64,000 bases of DNA from Buchananella hordeovulneris (GCF_001907235.1 NZ_MQVS01000008.1:62001-126000), one strand, 5' to 3'; shown: positions 33,482 to 42,566, counted from the first letter of the stretch. The notes: a model not told the origin generated them from the sequence alone. Made by a program: numbers and translations.

Positions 33482-35794
33482 GTGGCATTACTCGTGCACA
33501 TCGTCGGGGTGTCAGACCTGGGGATCGATGAACCGCGCGGGAAGGTGGAGGGCAAAGAGCAAAGGCTGGTGCCGGGTGGATCGGACTCAGATATCTGCAA
33601 GTTGTTTAACAACTTGGAGTCGGCACGGCAGGGTGAGCTGCGGGAAGCCCGGAAGATCGGGGAATCCGCCCAGGTGTTCGCGCGGCTGTGGAATGCCGAC
33701 TACCGGTCCGATCCGCAGGAGATTACTAGCCCCTCCACCTCGGGGCGGCAGCTGCCGTTACCGAGTGCGCTGCGGGCCGTCGCGAAACGGGCGGGGGAGC
33801 CAGTGGACCTGCTGCTGCTCGGATCGTCCTTCGGGCAGAGACCGACGACTCCGCTGGCTGAGCTGCTGGCAGACGCCTGGTCAGCGTGCGGCGATAGGGT
33901 CCGGGAGACTGCCGGAATCGACCTGAGGAAGTGCACGGTATTCGACTGTCAGAGCTTGGTGGAAGACGAGGTGGTGGGACGGCTCGCCGAGCAACTGCGG
34001 GCCACGGCGGGACCCATCTACGTGGCCATCGGGGCGGGGGCGAATACACTTTTGGTCATTTTGCTGCGGGCGCTGCAGGAGAATGGCGATAGAACCGTCG
34101 AGCTGCTGATTCCGAGCCAAGCCCCAAACGAGGCCGCTGAGGCGGTTAGTTTCAGCCACGATGTTGACGCCTACCGGGGATGGACGACTGCACTGGGCTT
34201 GGCTGATCTAGCCGCGGTGGCGGACGGCGCGTTGACGGAACTGGAGCAGGTGACGGCCGCGGCGTTTAGCGAGGATGCGTCTTGGGAGGACAGGGCCGAG
34301 GCCCTGCGCAACATCGTCCTGGCTGATATCGCCCGGGGTGATATCGGCGCGGGCTTGGCGGTGCGAGCCTGGGTATACGCCGGCTACCGAGCCCGGCTGG
34401 CGCCGGGAGAGAAGACTGCGGAGGAAGAGTTACAGAAGGAAACTCATCTTACACTCGGCCACCATATCGGGTGGGTGAGTAAGCAGCCCGAACCTACCTT
34501 TGCTCAGCAATGGCTGTTGCGTGTCAAGGAGCTGAACCAGGTAGGCAAGGACGCAACGCATCGCCTGATGGGTGCGGATTCGCGGGAGGCGCAACAGACC
34601 CGAGACTCTGTCCGGCATCTAATTGGGGGAGACCTGCCCACCGGGCTGGTGTGGCCCACGGGGGACGTGGCCTTTGTGCACGCAGTCGGCCCGAGCGACA
34701 AGACCGAGCATGAGAACTCTGTATTAGTGAATCTGTGTAACGGAGTTTGCCCTCTTGATCTGGGGTTGACGCCGGGTAGTGCAGAAACCTATATCCATCG
34801 GATATTACTTGCCTCGAAAGACACCGCTACTGTGGCCGAACAGGTGCGCCGGGAGCAGATTGCCGCCAACGGGTGGCGTTGCGACGGCGACGGGGAGATC
34901 ATCGAGTACGGCACTGCCTTCCGGGATCTGAAGAAGGCAGATGAGATAACCGCCCGCATGAAGGTCATCGAGAAGCGGGTGTATGCGGCACTGGAGCAAC
35001 TGGAACCGCGTGTCCAGGCGGTTATTCTCGATGTGCCAGGTGAGAAACACGCATTCCTCGCTGCCACCCGAGCCGCGCAACGCTTTGGCGCCCGCTTCGG
35101 GCTGCCAGTTACCCTCCTGTCGCACGTAAAGGGCACAGACGGCGAGTTGCAGCATCGCACTCAGCTGCACTACTTCGTCGTTAGCCCGCGGGATCGGGAA
35201 CAACTGCTGCGGGTGGCGCATGATTGCCTCCGCCGCCTAGACCTGTTGACGGTCGCCCGGATTTTGCGCGTGACTGGTAGTGAGTTCCAGGAGGTGGCCA
35301 AACAGGCCCAGGAGTTGGCTGAACGGATGCGGGCGAGCCTGGGTACGGAAGACGAGCGGGCCTACATCCTGGCGGCGCTGGCAGGCGTGGTGGTAGACAA
35401 CGAGAATTTCGCGGACTGGAGTGAGCGCGATAAGGGACGTGTCGCGGTGATTGTGGGGGAGTTGGCGGCCAAGTACCTGAAAAAATCAGGTCAGAAGCGG
35501 AAGAAGCTTTTACAGCAGAAGTCCAGCTTTCCTGCCGAGCTCAAGTATCTGTGGGCGTTAGAGGAGGTGCGCAATCTCAGTCCGTATTCGCACGGCCACA
35601 GCGACTTTGCGGCCTCGTTGCAGGCGGCCTGCGAGAAGGTGGGGTTGGCGGGCTGTTCGTACTTGGAATTGCTGTGCGGCGCGCGGGAATTTCTGGGCCG
35701 CGAGCATGGTGAGGATGTCGACTGGGCGGATACGTTCCGCCAACTGCGGGACTGTCTGGCAGGGGCGGCTGCCGCCACCGGGACGGAATCGTGA
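33482..35794 (+). CDS. Candidate CARF-like/HEPN ancillary ribonuclease (Csm6/Csx1-type), unusually long
   Basis: 770 residues, no membrane helix. The N-terminal third alternates strand and helix with Rossmann-like segments 'PVDLLLLGSSFG' (107-118) and 'PIYVAIGAGANTLLVILLRAL' (178-198), the type of layout seen in CARF ligand domains. Near the C-terminus is 'RNLSPYSH' (Arg697-His704), which fits the HEPN catalytic pattern R-N-x5-H. Csm6/Csx1 proteins combine CARF and HEPN, bind cyclic oligoadenylate made by Cas10 and degrade RNA; they are usually 400-500 residues, so about 300 extra residues are unexplained. GTG start with strong AAGGAGG. Divergent from cas10 and coupled to the next gene. Both domain calls are from motifs and need a profile search. 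Confidence 0.5.
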   Translation: MALLVHIVGVSDLGIDEPRGKVEGKEQRLVPGGSDSDICKLFNNLESARQGELREARKIGESAQVFARLWNADYRSDPQEITSPSTSGRQLPLPSALRAVAKRAGEPVDLLLLGSSFGQRPTTPLAELLADAWSACGDRVRETAGIDLRKCTVFDCQSLVEDEVVGRLAEQLRATAGPIYVAIGAGANTLLVILLRALQENGDRTVELLIPSQAPNEAAEAVSFSHDVDAYRGWTTALGLADLAAVADGALTELEQVTAAAFSEDASWEDRAEALRNIVLADIARGDIGAGLAVRAWVYAGYRARLAPGEKTAEEELQKETHLTLGHHIGWVSKQPEPTFAQQWLLRVKELNQVGKDATHRLMGADSREAQQTRDSVRHLIGGDLPTGLVWPTGDVAFVHAVGPSDKTEHENSVLVNLCNGVCPLDLGLTPGSAETYIHRILLASKDTATVAEQVRREQIAANGWRCDGDGEIIEYGTAFRDLKKADEITARMKVIEKRVYAALEQLEPRVQAVILDVPGEKHAFLAATRAAQRFGARFGLPVTLLSHVKGTDGELQHRTQLHYFVVSPRDREQLLRVAHDCLRRLDLLTVARILRVTGSEFQEVAKQAQELAERMRASLGTEDERAYILAALAGVVVDNENFADWSERDKGRVAVIVGELAAKYLKKSGQKRKKLLQQKSSFPAELKYLWALEEVRNLSPYSHGHSDFAASLQAACEKVGLAGCSYLELLCGAREFLGREHGEDVDWADTFRQLRDCLAGAAAATGTES

Positions 35795-37245
35795 GCCCCG
35801 CGCAGGCGGCGCTGCTGGCTGATCCCGCTCGCTTGCGTTGCGCCCTCATCTTCCGAGCCGCGTTGACAAAGCCGTGGGAGGAGACCTTCCCGTTGGCCTC
35901 TGTCGGGCGGGCAGGCTGGCAGGAGGGAGCGTTGCAGGTAAAGCATGTGGCCTTTGGGGAGGGCGCCACCCCGGGGCAACACACGACTATTACCCAACAG
36001 GCGCGGGAGACCGACTTCTTTCCCGAGATAAAGGAGCGGCTGCTGAATGCAGATGTGCGGCGCTGGCAATTGCTGGCTAACCCGTGGAAGCTAGACATCG
36101 ACGTCACTCCGCGCTCTGGCGAGTCGGAGCACCCGGGGGATGCTCAACACGTGCAATTGCTGGTGCAGGCGCTGGAGACGCTGCGGGTGGAGGAGAAATT
36201 CGCGCTGGTCGTTGTGCACGCTGAGGTCACCTGTACGGGGCCGGACGAAATGCATCGGGCCTTGCGTCTCACCAACGAATTGATGAACCTCATCGGTGAG
36301 TTGCAGCAGCGGCTGGCCGCCGATGCGCACTGCGGGGACTTGGAGTTGGGTGATAGTGGGGAGATCGGGGGGCAGCGTCCCGCCCGCCCATTCGTGCTCA
36401 CCTGGGTGCCAGCCAGCCGCTGGCAGGCAACAGCCGGGGACGATACCGCCCTGGCGGAGGCAGGGTGGCGGTGGGGCCACTTGCAGGGCACGTGGGGACC
36501 GCCCTACGACGACACCCAGGCCGAGCTGGCGCGGGAGCGCCTGGAACGATTTTCCAGTAACTGGGCGGTCGCCGTGTATCCGCGTGGAGTGGCGGTTTTG
36601 CCAAGTGGTGCCGACAATCGTTTCTGGCCGTTGGCGTTGGGGCTGACTCTGACCCAGTTCGCGGATGTTTGCTTGTTGCTGGAGCTGGATCGCTTGCAGG
36701 TGCGGAAGCTATCGCACCAGCTCGCCAAGGTGGCGCGGGACGTGGAGCGGTCCCTGAGCGAACTGGCGGACAACGCCGGTCCCTCCACTGACCGAGACGC
36801 CCTCATCTACCGGGCCCTGCAGCTAGATGGCCGGGCGGCAGTTTTCCTGGCGAGCGAGTGGTGGACCGATGTGACGGAACGGATCAACGCGCGCAAGCTA
36901 CTCACCAAGCTGCAAGATGTCAGTGGGGTGAACGAGATGGTGACTCAGGTGGCGGAACAGGCACGCACGGTGCGCGAAAGCGTGCAGAGCCTGCTGGAGT
37001 ATCGCGAGCAGCGTTCGGCCCGCTTCCGGGAGAAGGCCCTGGGGCTCTTGGGATTTGTGGGGGTGCCGCTGACGGTGTGCCTGGAGTTGTGGGCAAATTG
37101 GTCGGCAGTTCCCATTGCTGAGCGGCTGGGCTCGGTGTGTGGGGTGCTGAGTTTTGCTTGGTGGGTGGTGGCCGTCCCGATCTTGATCGGGCTGGTGGTG
37201 GCCTTGATGCTGAAAGTACCGGTGCGGGATTTCTTTCGCCGCTGA
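35791..37245 (+). CDS. Two-helix membrane protein, CorA-like layout; candidate type III membrane effector
   Basis: 484 residues, coupled to the preceding gene by a GTGA overlap. A soluble N-terminal half is followed by a long helical segment (about 290-415, many charged residues) and two membrane helices near 417-436 and 447-474, then a short basic tail. This stalk-plus-two-helices order resembles CorA channels, some of which act as effectors in type III systems. The CorA Gly-Met-Asn signature after the first helix is absent, so it may be only an analogue. Function is inferred from context: membrane disruption upon Cas10 signalling. Confidence 0.45.
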   Translation: MSPAQAALLADPARLRCALIFRAALTKPWEETFPLASVGRAGWQEGALQVKHVAFGEGATPGQHTTITQQARETDFFPEIKERLLNADVRRWQLLANPWKLDIDVTPRSGESEHPGDAQHVQLLVQALETLRVEEKFALVVVHAEVTCTGPDEMHRALRLTNELMNLIGELQQRLAADAHCGDLELGDSGEIGGQRPARPFVLTWVPASRWQATAGDDTALAEAGWRWGHLQGTWGPPYDDTQAELARERLERFSSNWAVAVYPRGVAVLPSGADNRFWPLALGLTLTQFADVCLLLELDRLQVRKLSHQLAKVARDVERSLSELADNAGPSTDRDALIYRALQLDGRAAVFLASEWWTDVTERINARKLLTKLQDVSGVNEMVTQVAEQARTVRESVQSLLEYREQRSARFREKALGLLGFVGVPLTVCLELWANWSAVPIAERLGSVCGVLSFAWWVVAVPILIGLVVALMLKVPVRDFFRR

Positions 37246-37331
37246 CCATCATCGGTGACTGTGGCCCCATACTGGTGACAGTGTCGGCACTGCCTACCCG
37301 GGGCGCGCCGCCGAGAGTGAAGGATGGGGCC

Positions 37332-37682
37332 ATGGGCATGCTGCGGAACATCGTTGTTGTTTTGCACCTGGTGGGCTTTGCGCTGCTACTGGGGGCGTGG
37401 GCCGTCGAGGCCTTCCAGCGCCGGAGCCGGGTGACGCCCCTGATGCAGTGGGGCATGGCGCTGGCCTTCGTCACCGGCCTGGTTTTGGCTGCCCCGTGGG
37501 GGTTGGAGCAGGACCTCAACTACGGCAAGATCGGCATCAAGCTCGGAGTGCTGCTGGTGATAGGGGCGGCCCTAGGGGTGGCCGGGGCCCGGCAGAAGCG
37601 CAACGAGACTGTTCCCACGGGACTCTTCTGGGCCGTCGGCGTGCTGACGGTCGTCAATGCCGCGATCGCGGTCCTCGTCTGA
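37332..37682 (+). CDS. Small integral membrane protein
   Basis: 116 residues from the ATG at 37332, with about four helices ('NIVVVLHLVGFALLLGAWAV', 'MQWGMALAFVTGLVLA', 'IGIKLGVLLVIGAALGVAGA', 'LFWAVGVLTVVNAAIAVLV'). It looks like a common actinobacterial membrane protein and lies 86 nt after the CorA-like gene, tail-to-tail with cas6. Whether it belongs to the CRISPR system is unknown. Confidence 0.7.
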   Translation: MGMLRNIVVVLHLVGFALLLGAWAVEAFQRRSRVTPLMQWGMALAFVTGLVLAAPWGLEQDLNYGKIGIKLGVLLVIGAALGVAGARQKRNETVPTGLFWAVGVLTVVNAAIAVLV

Positions 37683-37692
37683 CCGCTGCACA

Positions 37693-38499
37693 TCAGGAGC
37701 TTGGCACCACGTCGATTAGCCCCATGCCGAAGGCTCCGTGGGAGCCCACGCTGGTGAACTGCGCCAGCGCCATCAGGCGCGAGAAGGCTGCGGTGGCGGG
37801 GGTGCCGGTGCGGCCACTTATCCGCAGCCTGCCTTCGCGGGCTGTGATGGCACGAGAAGCCAAACGTCCGCGCCGATCCTTGTGTGGCATGCCGAGGTTC
37901 ACCGTTACGGGACGGGTGTGATCGTCCATGACCAGTAGGTGGGCAAGGTCGGCGCGGCGAGGCAGGGGAAAGTCGTAGCCGACGTTCCACGCCCGCCAGC
38001 GTGCATGCAGCGAGTCGGCGAAAGATACCGCAGTGAAGTCCGCTGTGTGCTGAGCGTGCCGGGAGAAGACGGTGGGGGAAAGCAGCGTGATTTCCCACGC
38101 CGTGTTGTCGGTAGTGTCGGCCAGTTCCTGCCAGGTGGCGGTCTGTATCACCTCTGCCTGCTGCGCACACAGCAGCGCCGTGTGCTCGTCCCCGCTGCCG
38201 AGCGGCAGCACACCGCCCCACGCGAGCCAGGCATCGAGAGTGGAGACCAACCGATCGTCGAGGAAACGCACCTCCATGCCGAGCACGCCCAGCCGAGTCA
38301 TCAACTGGCCCAGACTGTAGGGCTTAGGGCCGGGCGCGTCGTGCACCGGCCGCACCGCTAGGGCGGGCAGGGTGGCGGCGCGCTGCGGCGAGATTCCCAC
38401 CGGCAGATCTAGGATGCCGCTGAGGGCAGCGTGCAGGCGGCGCGGCGTTGGTTCCACCGGGCTGTCGGCAGTGAACTCGATGTAGACCGTGGTGGGCAT
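37693..38499 (-). CDS. cas6: Cas6 crRNA-processing endoribonuclease
   Basis: A 268-residue RAMP-fold nuclease that would cut the array transcript. The glycine-rich loop near the C-terminus reads 'SVGSHGAFGMGLIDV' (250-264). His23 in 'RRLHAAL' is a plausible general base, a common place in Cas6. The repeat hairpin is followed by exactly 8 nt, the expected 5' handle after cleavage at the stem base. AGGAGGAGCC precedes the ATG. Separate from RT-Cas1, unlike systems where Cas6 is fused to it. Confidence 0.85.
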   Translation of the reverse strand: MPTTVYIEFTADSPVEPTPRRLHAALSGILDLPVGISPQRAATLPALAVRPVHDAPGPKPYSLGQLMTRLGVLGMEVRFLDDRLVSTLDAWLAWGGVLPLGSGDEHTALLCAQQAEVIQTATWQELADTTDNTAWEITLLSPTVFSRHAQHTADFTAVSFADSLHARWRAWNVGYDFPLPRRADLAHLLVMDDHTRPVTVNLGMPHKDRRGRLASRAITAREGRLRISGRTGTPATAAFSRLMALAQFTSVGSHGAFGMGLIDVVPSS

Positions 38500-38554
38500 G
38501 GCTCCTCCTCGACTCCTCGCCCGAGTGTAGGCCTAATCGGGACGTAGCTTTTGG

Positions 38555-38842
38555 TTACCACACACCGAGGTAGAGCCCGCGGTCGTGGATGGTGGGAGCA
38601 GTGCCGAGCACGACGATGCCGTTGGCACAGCTGCGGCACAGGCGGTAGATGTGGATAACGTCGTCGGACTCCACGATCAGCTCCTGCAACTGGCGCTGGA
38701 TCTCGGCCAACTCGGCCTGCGAGACGGAGAGTTGGAATACCGATTCTTGGATGCGAAAGCCCCACCCCTCCAACAGGGCCGCAATACGGGTGCGGCGCCT
38801 GTTGGAGGCAATGTCGTAGGCAATGATGGCGTCTAACGCCAC
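38555..38842 (-). CDS. cas2: Cas2 adaptation protein
   Basis: 95 residues from a GTG at 38842 that overlaps the RT-Cas1 stop by 10 nt. It shows the Cas2 ferredoxin-fold start 'AIIAYDIASNRRRTRIA' with the conserved Asp after strand 1, 'GFRIQESVFQLSV', and a closing 'CRSCANGIVVLG'. The longer frame to 38923 has a Pro-rich leader that is antisense-like within RT-Cas1 and was rejected. Cas2 dimerises to form the spacer-integration complex with Cas1. Confidence 0.92.
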   Translation of the reverse strand: MALDAIIAYDIASNRRRTRIAALLEGWGFRIQESVFQLSVSQAELAEIQRQLQELIVESDDVIHIYRLCRSCANGIVVLGTAPTIHDRGLYLGVW

Positions 38843-40809
38843 GCCGCTGCGCTCCACGAGTAGACGGGGTCGAAGATGGCGTGGGCCAGGCGCTGGGCTT
38901 GGTGGTGAATGTGGCGCCGCCACGTACCAGCAAAGCCCGGTAGGGAACCCTTAACACTGCGCTGCAGCATCGCCTCGTAGCCGTCAACGAGGATGCGCTT
39001 GCCCTCGTTGGTGAGCCATACCCCGTCGCCGTCGGGGCTGGCAGTGCCGTGCTCGGCCCGCAAGCGCCGCAACCGCAGCAGTGACCAGACCACCCGGTCC
39101 ACCAACAGTGGCCGAAACTCTTCCATCAGGTCGAGTGACAGGCTGGGGCGCTTGTCGGTGGAGGCATGTAGGAGCCCGAGGGAGGGTTCTAAACCGGCGG
39201 CGTACAGGGCGGCGGTGCACTCACCGAGCAGGATCGCGTACCCGTAAGACAAGGCTGCATTGGCGACGTCCCGGGGTGGGCGGCGGCTCCGGCCAGCGAA
39301 CCACATCTCGGTGGGCAGCAGTTCGGCTGCGCAGGGGAAATACAGCGCTGAGCCTTGTCCCTCCAGGCCGCGCACCTCGTCCACGGTGGTCGCATCCGGC
39401 AGTTGCGTGGTCAATCCGCGGATCGTGACGCACGTGTCGGCAACGTCGATGTTCTTGCTGCGGCGCCCGAGCCGGTGCAGCATGTGCAGCTGGTTGTTGA
39501 GCTTGGCTCCCACGAACTGCTTGGCGAGCGGGAGGCGCGCCGCTGGGTTCGCGGCAAACTCGGCTTGCCGCAGCAGCCGCGAGGCGTTCAGGGCGGAACG
39601 TAGTCCCGTCATCTGGCCGAGGTAGCTGCCGCGCCGGGACAGACAGATGACATCAATCTCGTTAAACAACGCCCAGTTGCGGGCGCCTGCGCTCAGCCCG
39701 ACGTTGCCGCTGAGCACGATTCGGCTCACGAGGCGGCGAGGCACAGATACTTGAGGGAGCGTATCGGGTCCCGTGATGACGAGGCGTTCGCGGGTGAGGC
39801 TCACACGGGCACCATCCTGTCCGACGTAGAGCACTTTGGCAGGCTGCTTGGTGTGCTTGACGCCGTAGTGCAGGTCGGTGACGGGCTGGTGAGCGGTGAA
39901 ATCCACCCCGAGGTAGCAAAACCCGGCGTCGAAGCTGGTGTGCATGGTTTTCTCCTCATTGAGCTGTAAACCTTGGTGGGCAGCGAGGGATGCCAGGAGT
40001 CGCTGGGAAGCGGCAAGTTCAGTACGGGAGGGAGCGCACAGGAGGATGTCGTCGGCAAAACGTACGTAACCGACACCAGTGTCGGCCAGGGCGAAGTCGA
40101 TATCGGTCAAGGCGAGGTTGGCGAGGAGGGGGGAGAGGCAGGAACCTTGGGCGAGACCGCGGGAGCGGATGCGACGTCGCCCGACGACACGACGTGGCTT
40201 GGCGATGAAACGCAAGAGGGCGAGGGTGCGGGAACAGAACAGGCCACGTTGCAGCACCCGTAGGGAGTCGGCGATGTTGATGCGGCCGAAGTAGTTGGCG
40301 ATGTCGGTCAGCAGGACGTACCGATTGCCACTATCACGGAGTTGGGTTATCTCGTGGGTGGCGGCCTGGACGCCGAGGCCGCGCCGGAAGGCGAATGACG
40401 CTGAGCACTGCAGGAGGTCGGCGCGGTCGATGATGGCGTTGAGGACGGCCCGTTCCACCACGCGGTCGCGAATGGAGGGGATGGAAAGCTCCCGCATGGC
40501 GGATGTCTTGCCCTTTTTGGGGATGAGTACCTCCACTTGGGGCTCGGGTTGGTACCGGCCGCTCAGCAACGCTCCGGAGAGGGCGGCGACGAAGCGGTCG
40601 GGATCCGCGGCGATCTGCTGGCTTTGCTGCAGGAGGTAGCCGTCCTTGGCATCGCGGGTGAAGACGTAGCGCCAGGCGTTTAGGAGTGAGTCGGGTGCGG
40701 CGATCTCGGTTAACAAGTCCGGCTCCCCGGTCAGGGCTTGACGCTGGAAAGCGGCGCTTGCGCGCAACGGATAGGTGAGCTCACCTAAATGGCGTACAGA
40801 GGTTTCCAT
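38833..40809 (-). CDS. cas1: Reverse transcriptase-Cas1 fusion
   Basis: 658 residues from the ATG at 40809 (in-frame GTG at 40818 and TTG at 40821 are alternatives; none has a strong ribosome-binding site). RT domain (about 40-310): 'LLTDIANYFGRI' (Asp169), 'GLAQGSCLSPLLANLAL' (218-234), catalytic 'YVRFADD' (248-254), 'LNEEKTM' and 'YLGVDF'. Cas1 domain (about 325-658): Glu483 in 'RGLEGQGSALYF', His548 in 'LGLLH' and Asp560 in 'SLDLMEEFRP', the metal-binding set. Such fusions allow spacers to be taken from RNA as well as DNA. Both active sites look intact. No Cas6 domain is fused at the N-terminus. Confidence 0.95.
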   Translation of the reverse strand: METSVRHLGELTYPLRASAAFQRQALTGEPDLLTEIAAPDSLLNAWRYVFTRDAKDGYLLQQSQQIAADPDRFVAALSGALLSGRYQPEPQVEVLIPKKGKTSAMRELSIPSIRDRVVERAVLNAIIDRADLLQCSASFAFRRGLGVQAATHEITQLRDSGNRYVLLTDIANYFGRINIADSLRVLQRGLFCSRTLALLRFIAKPRRVVGRRRIRSRGLAQGSCLSPLLANLALTDIDFALADTGVGYVRFADDILLCAPSRTELAASQRLLASLAAHQGLQLNEEKTMHTSFDAGFCYLGVDFTAHQPVTDLHYGVKHTKQPAKVLYVGQDGARVSLTRERLVITGPDTLPQVSVPRRLVSRIVLSGNVGLSAGARNWALFNEIDVICLSRRGSYLGQMTGLRSALNASRLLRQAEFAANPAARLPLAKQFVGAKLNNQLHMLHRLGRRSKNIDVADTCVTIRGLTTQLPDATTVDEVRGLEGQGSALYFPCAAELLPTEMWFAGRSRRPPRDVANAALSYGYAILLGECTAALYAAGLEPSLGLLHASTDKRPSLSLDLMEEFRPLLVDRVVWSLLRLRRLRAEHGTASPDGDGVWLTNEGKRILVDGYEAMLQRSVKGSLPGFAGTWRRHIHHQAQRLAHAIFDPVYSWSAAAWR

Positions 40810-40854
40810 GTGGGTCACCAACTTTCGGGATATTTGTTTTCGGGCGCGAAAATC

Positions 40855-40870
40855 CGCGAGTTAACTCGCG
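40855..40870. promoter_or_regulatory. 16-bp perfect palindrome upstream of RT-Cas1
   Basis: CGCGAGTTAACTCGCG, centred about 53 bp before the RT-Cas1 ATG. Its symmetry and place suggest an operator for the adaptation genes; no cognate regulator is encoded beside it. Confidence 0.45.
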
Positions 40871-41342
40871 TATCCTGAAACAGATGCACCAAAGTGCTGG
40901 AATCGCGTAAGTTTGCTTCAGCAGCAACTTTGTTGCTGAAGCAGTCGGGGCGCTACCTGGCTGCTATGCCTAGGTCCAGCATAGGGGTAGGAGGGCGTTT
41001 GTGGTACTTGCTCCAGGCCGCAAGTGTGGCGCATGTCACTGTGGATGGGTTTTTTGTTGGTGTATCAACGAAAAGTCTAGGTGTGTGACTGTTGCTCCGC
41101 GCATATGTCAGGGCAATCGTGTGCATGCAAAGGGTGCTGTATGTAGGGCAGAAGAAGGGGGGAGTGGTGTGGACTGCTGTCAACAGCGCGAACTGCTGTT
41201 ATTGTTCAGGTTATTGTCAGGATCAAGTTTGGGTGCGTGAACGTGACGAAAATCAGCGCACATCGTTCAGCTAAGTGCTAGCATGGGGGCGTTGGCGCGG
41301 TCCAGGCCGAGACGGCGGCCCTCAGCTGACTCTCAGCGCAGG
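40871..41342 (+). promoter_or_regulatory. CRISPR leader region
   Basis: About 470 nt without a gene, noticeably AT-richer than flanking DNA. It adjoins the clean end of the array, while the opposite end has decayed repeats, so this is the leader side. It contains a hairpin (40915-40942), tandem near-copies TTATTGTTCAGG and TTATTGTCAGG (41199-41221), and a possible extended -10, TGCTAGCAT (41276-41284), about 60 bp before the first repeat. Confidence 0.7.
40915..40942. repeat. Inverted repeat in the leader
   Basis: GCTTCAGCAGCAAC faces GTTGCTGAAGC around TTT; the arms pair over 11 bp with a 3-nt bulge. It could be a terminator or a binding site for adaptation factors. Confidence 0.5.
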
Positions 41343-42528
41343 GCCAACAAGCACCTCGCGACTAAAGGTGCATTAAGACACTGCCGTACTGACTATAAGC
41401 GCCACCACTAGCGCCAACAAGCACCTCGCGACTAAAGGTGCATTAAGACTCTTCCGTCGGGGTTTTCAAACCCCAGCGATACGGCCAACAAGCACCTCGC
41501 GACTAAAGGTGCATTAAGACATCACAAGGGCAGCCGTGTATCGCGGCCACCCTCGCCAACAAGCACCTCGCGACTAAAGGTGCATTAAGACTCGCTGACA
41601 AAGAACCGGAAGCCAGCGGCTTCCGGTGCAAACAAGCACCTCGCGACTAAAGGTGCATTAAGACACTTCCGGCCGGCGGACCACGTGCCCCTACGGGGGC
41701 CAACAAGCACCTCGCGACTAAAGGTGCATTAAGACGCGCCGTGAGCACCCGGTTGCGGCCGAATGCCCGGGCCAACAAGCACCTCGCGACTAAAGGTGCA
41801 TTAAGACATGAACACCACCCCCTCAGTCGGCTCGGGCAGGCCCGCCAACAAGCACCTCGCGACTAAAGGTGCATTAAGACATAGTCGGACTCGGCGTCGG
41901 GTCCGGGGCTGGGGGCCAACAAGCACCTCGCGACTAAAGGTGCATTAAGACGTGGGTCAGGGTTTCCCCTGGCCCTCCACGAGGGCCAACAAGCACCTCG
42001 CGACTAAAGGTGCATTAAGACGTGCCGTCGGGCGCCGCCAAGGCTACGGGTTCACCGGCCAACAAGCACCTCGCGACTAAAGGTGCATTAAGACGCCTGG
42101 AGGGCGGCGCGGTGGTCGGCGTCCGTGTAGGGCCAACAAGCACCTCGCGACTAAAGGTGCATTAAGACCCGCGCTGACTACCCTCCTTCTGAACCTCCTT
42201 CAGAGCCAACAAGCACCTCGCGACTAAAGGTGCATTAAGACATACTGCCCGACGCAGTATGTACGGTGTAGCGATGCCAACAAGCACCTCGCGACTAAAG
42301 GTGCATTAAGACGGGTGATGGGCAGCCTCTCTCCTAGGACGATGTCACGCCAACAAGCACCTCGCGACTAAAGGTGCATTAAGACGGTGGCTCCGTGGCG
42401 TGCTCGGCGTCTCGGTAGCGGCCAACAAGCACCTCGCGACTAAAGGTGCATTAAGACCGGTCCTGGCCAGCGAGAGACTCGTAATTCTCCCGCCAACAAG
42501 CACCTCGCGATTAAAGGTGAATTAGGAT
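41343..42528 (+). CRISPR. CRISPR array: 17 repeats of 37 nt, 16 spacers of 33-37 nt
   Basis: The repeat starts GCCAACAAGCACCTCGCG, continues ACTAAAGGTGC and ends ATTAAGAC. GCACCT and AGGTGC form a 6-bp stem followed by exactly 8 nt (ATTAAGAC), matching the type III 5' handle and giving transcription on the plus strand. Repeats start at 41343, 41413, 41484, 41555, 41628, 41699, 41771, 41844, 41915, 41985, 42058, 42132, 42205, 42276, 42349, 42421 and 42492. Repeat 5 has one change near its start; repeat 17 has four and marks the trailer end. Spacer lengths vary, as is usual for RT-linked type III. Confidence 0.98.
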
Positions 42529-42566
42529 TTGGAGTTGGTGACCAGGCTGGGCTGAGAGTCGGAATC

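Noticed and set aside
37332-37682. Small membrane protein as a third CRISPR effector
   Set aside because: Resembles widespread housekeeping-type membrane proteins and is separated by 86 nt with its own start; context alone is too weak.
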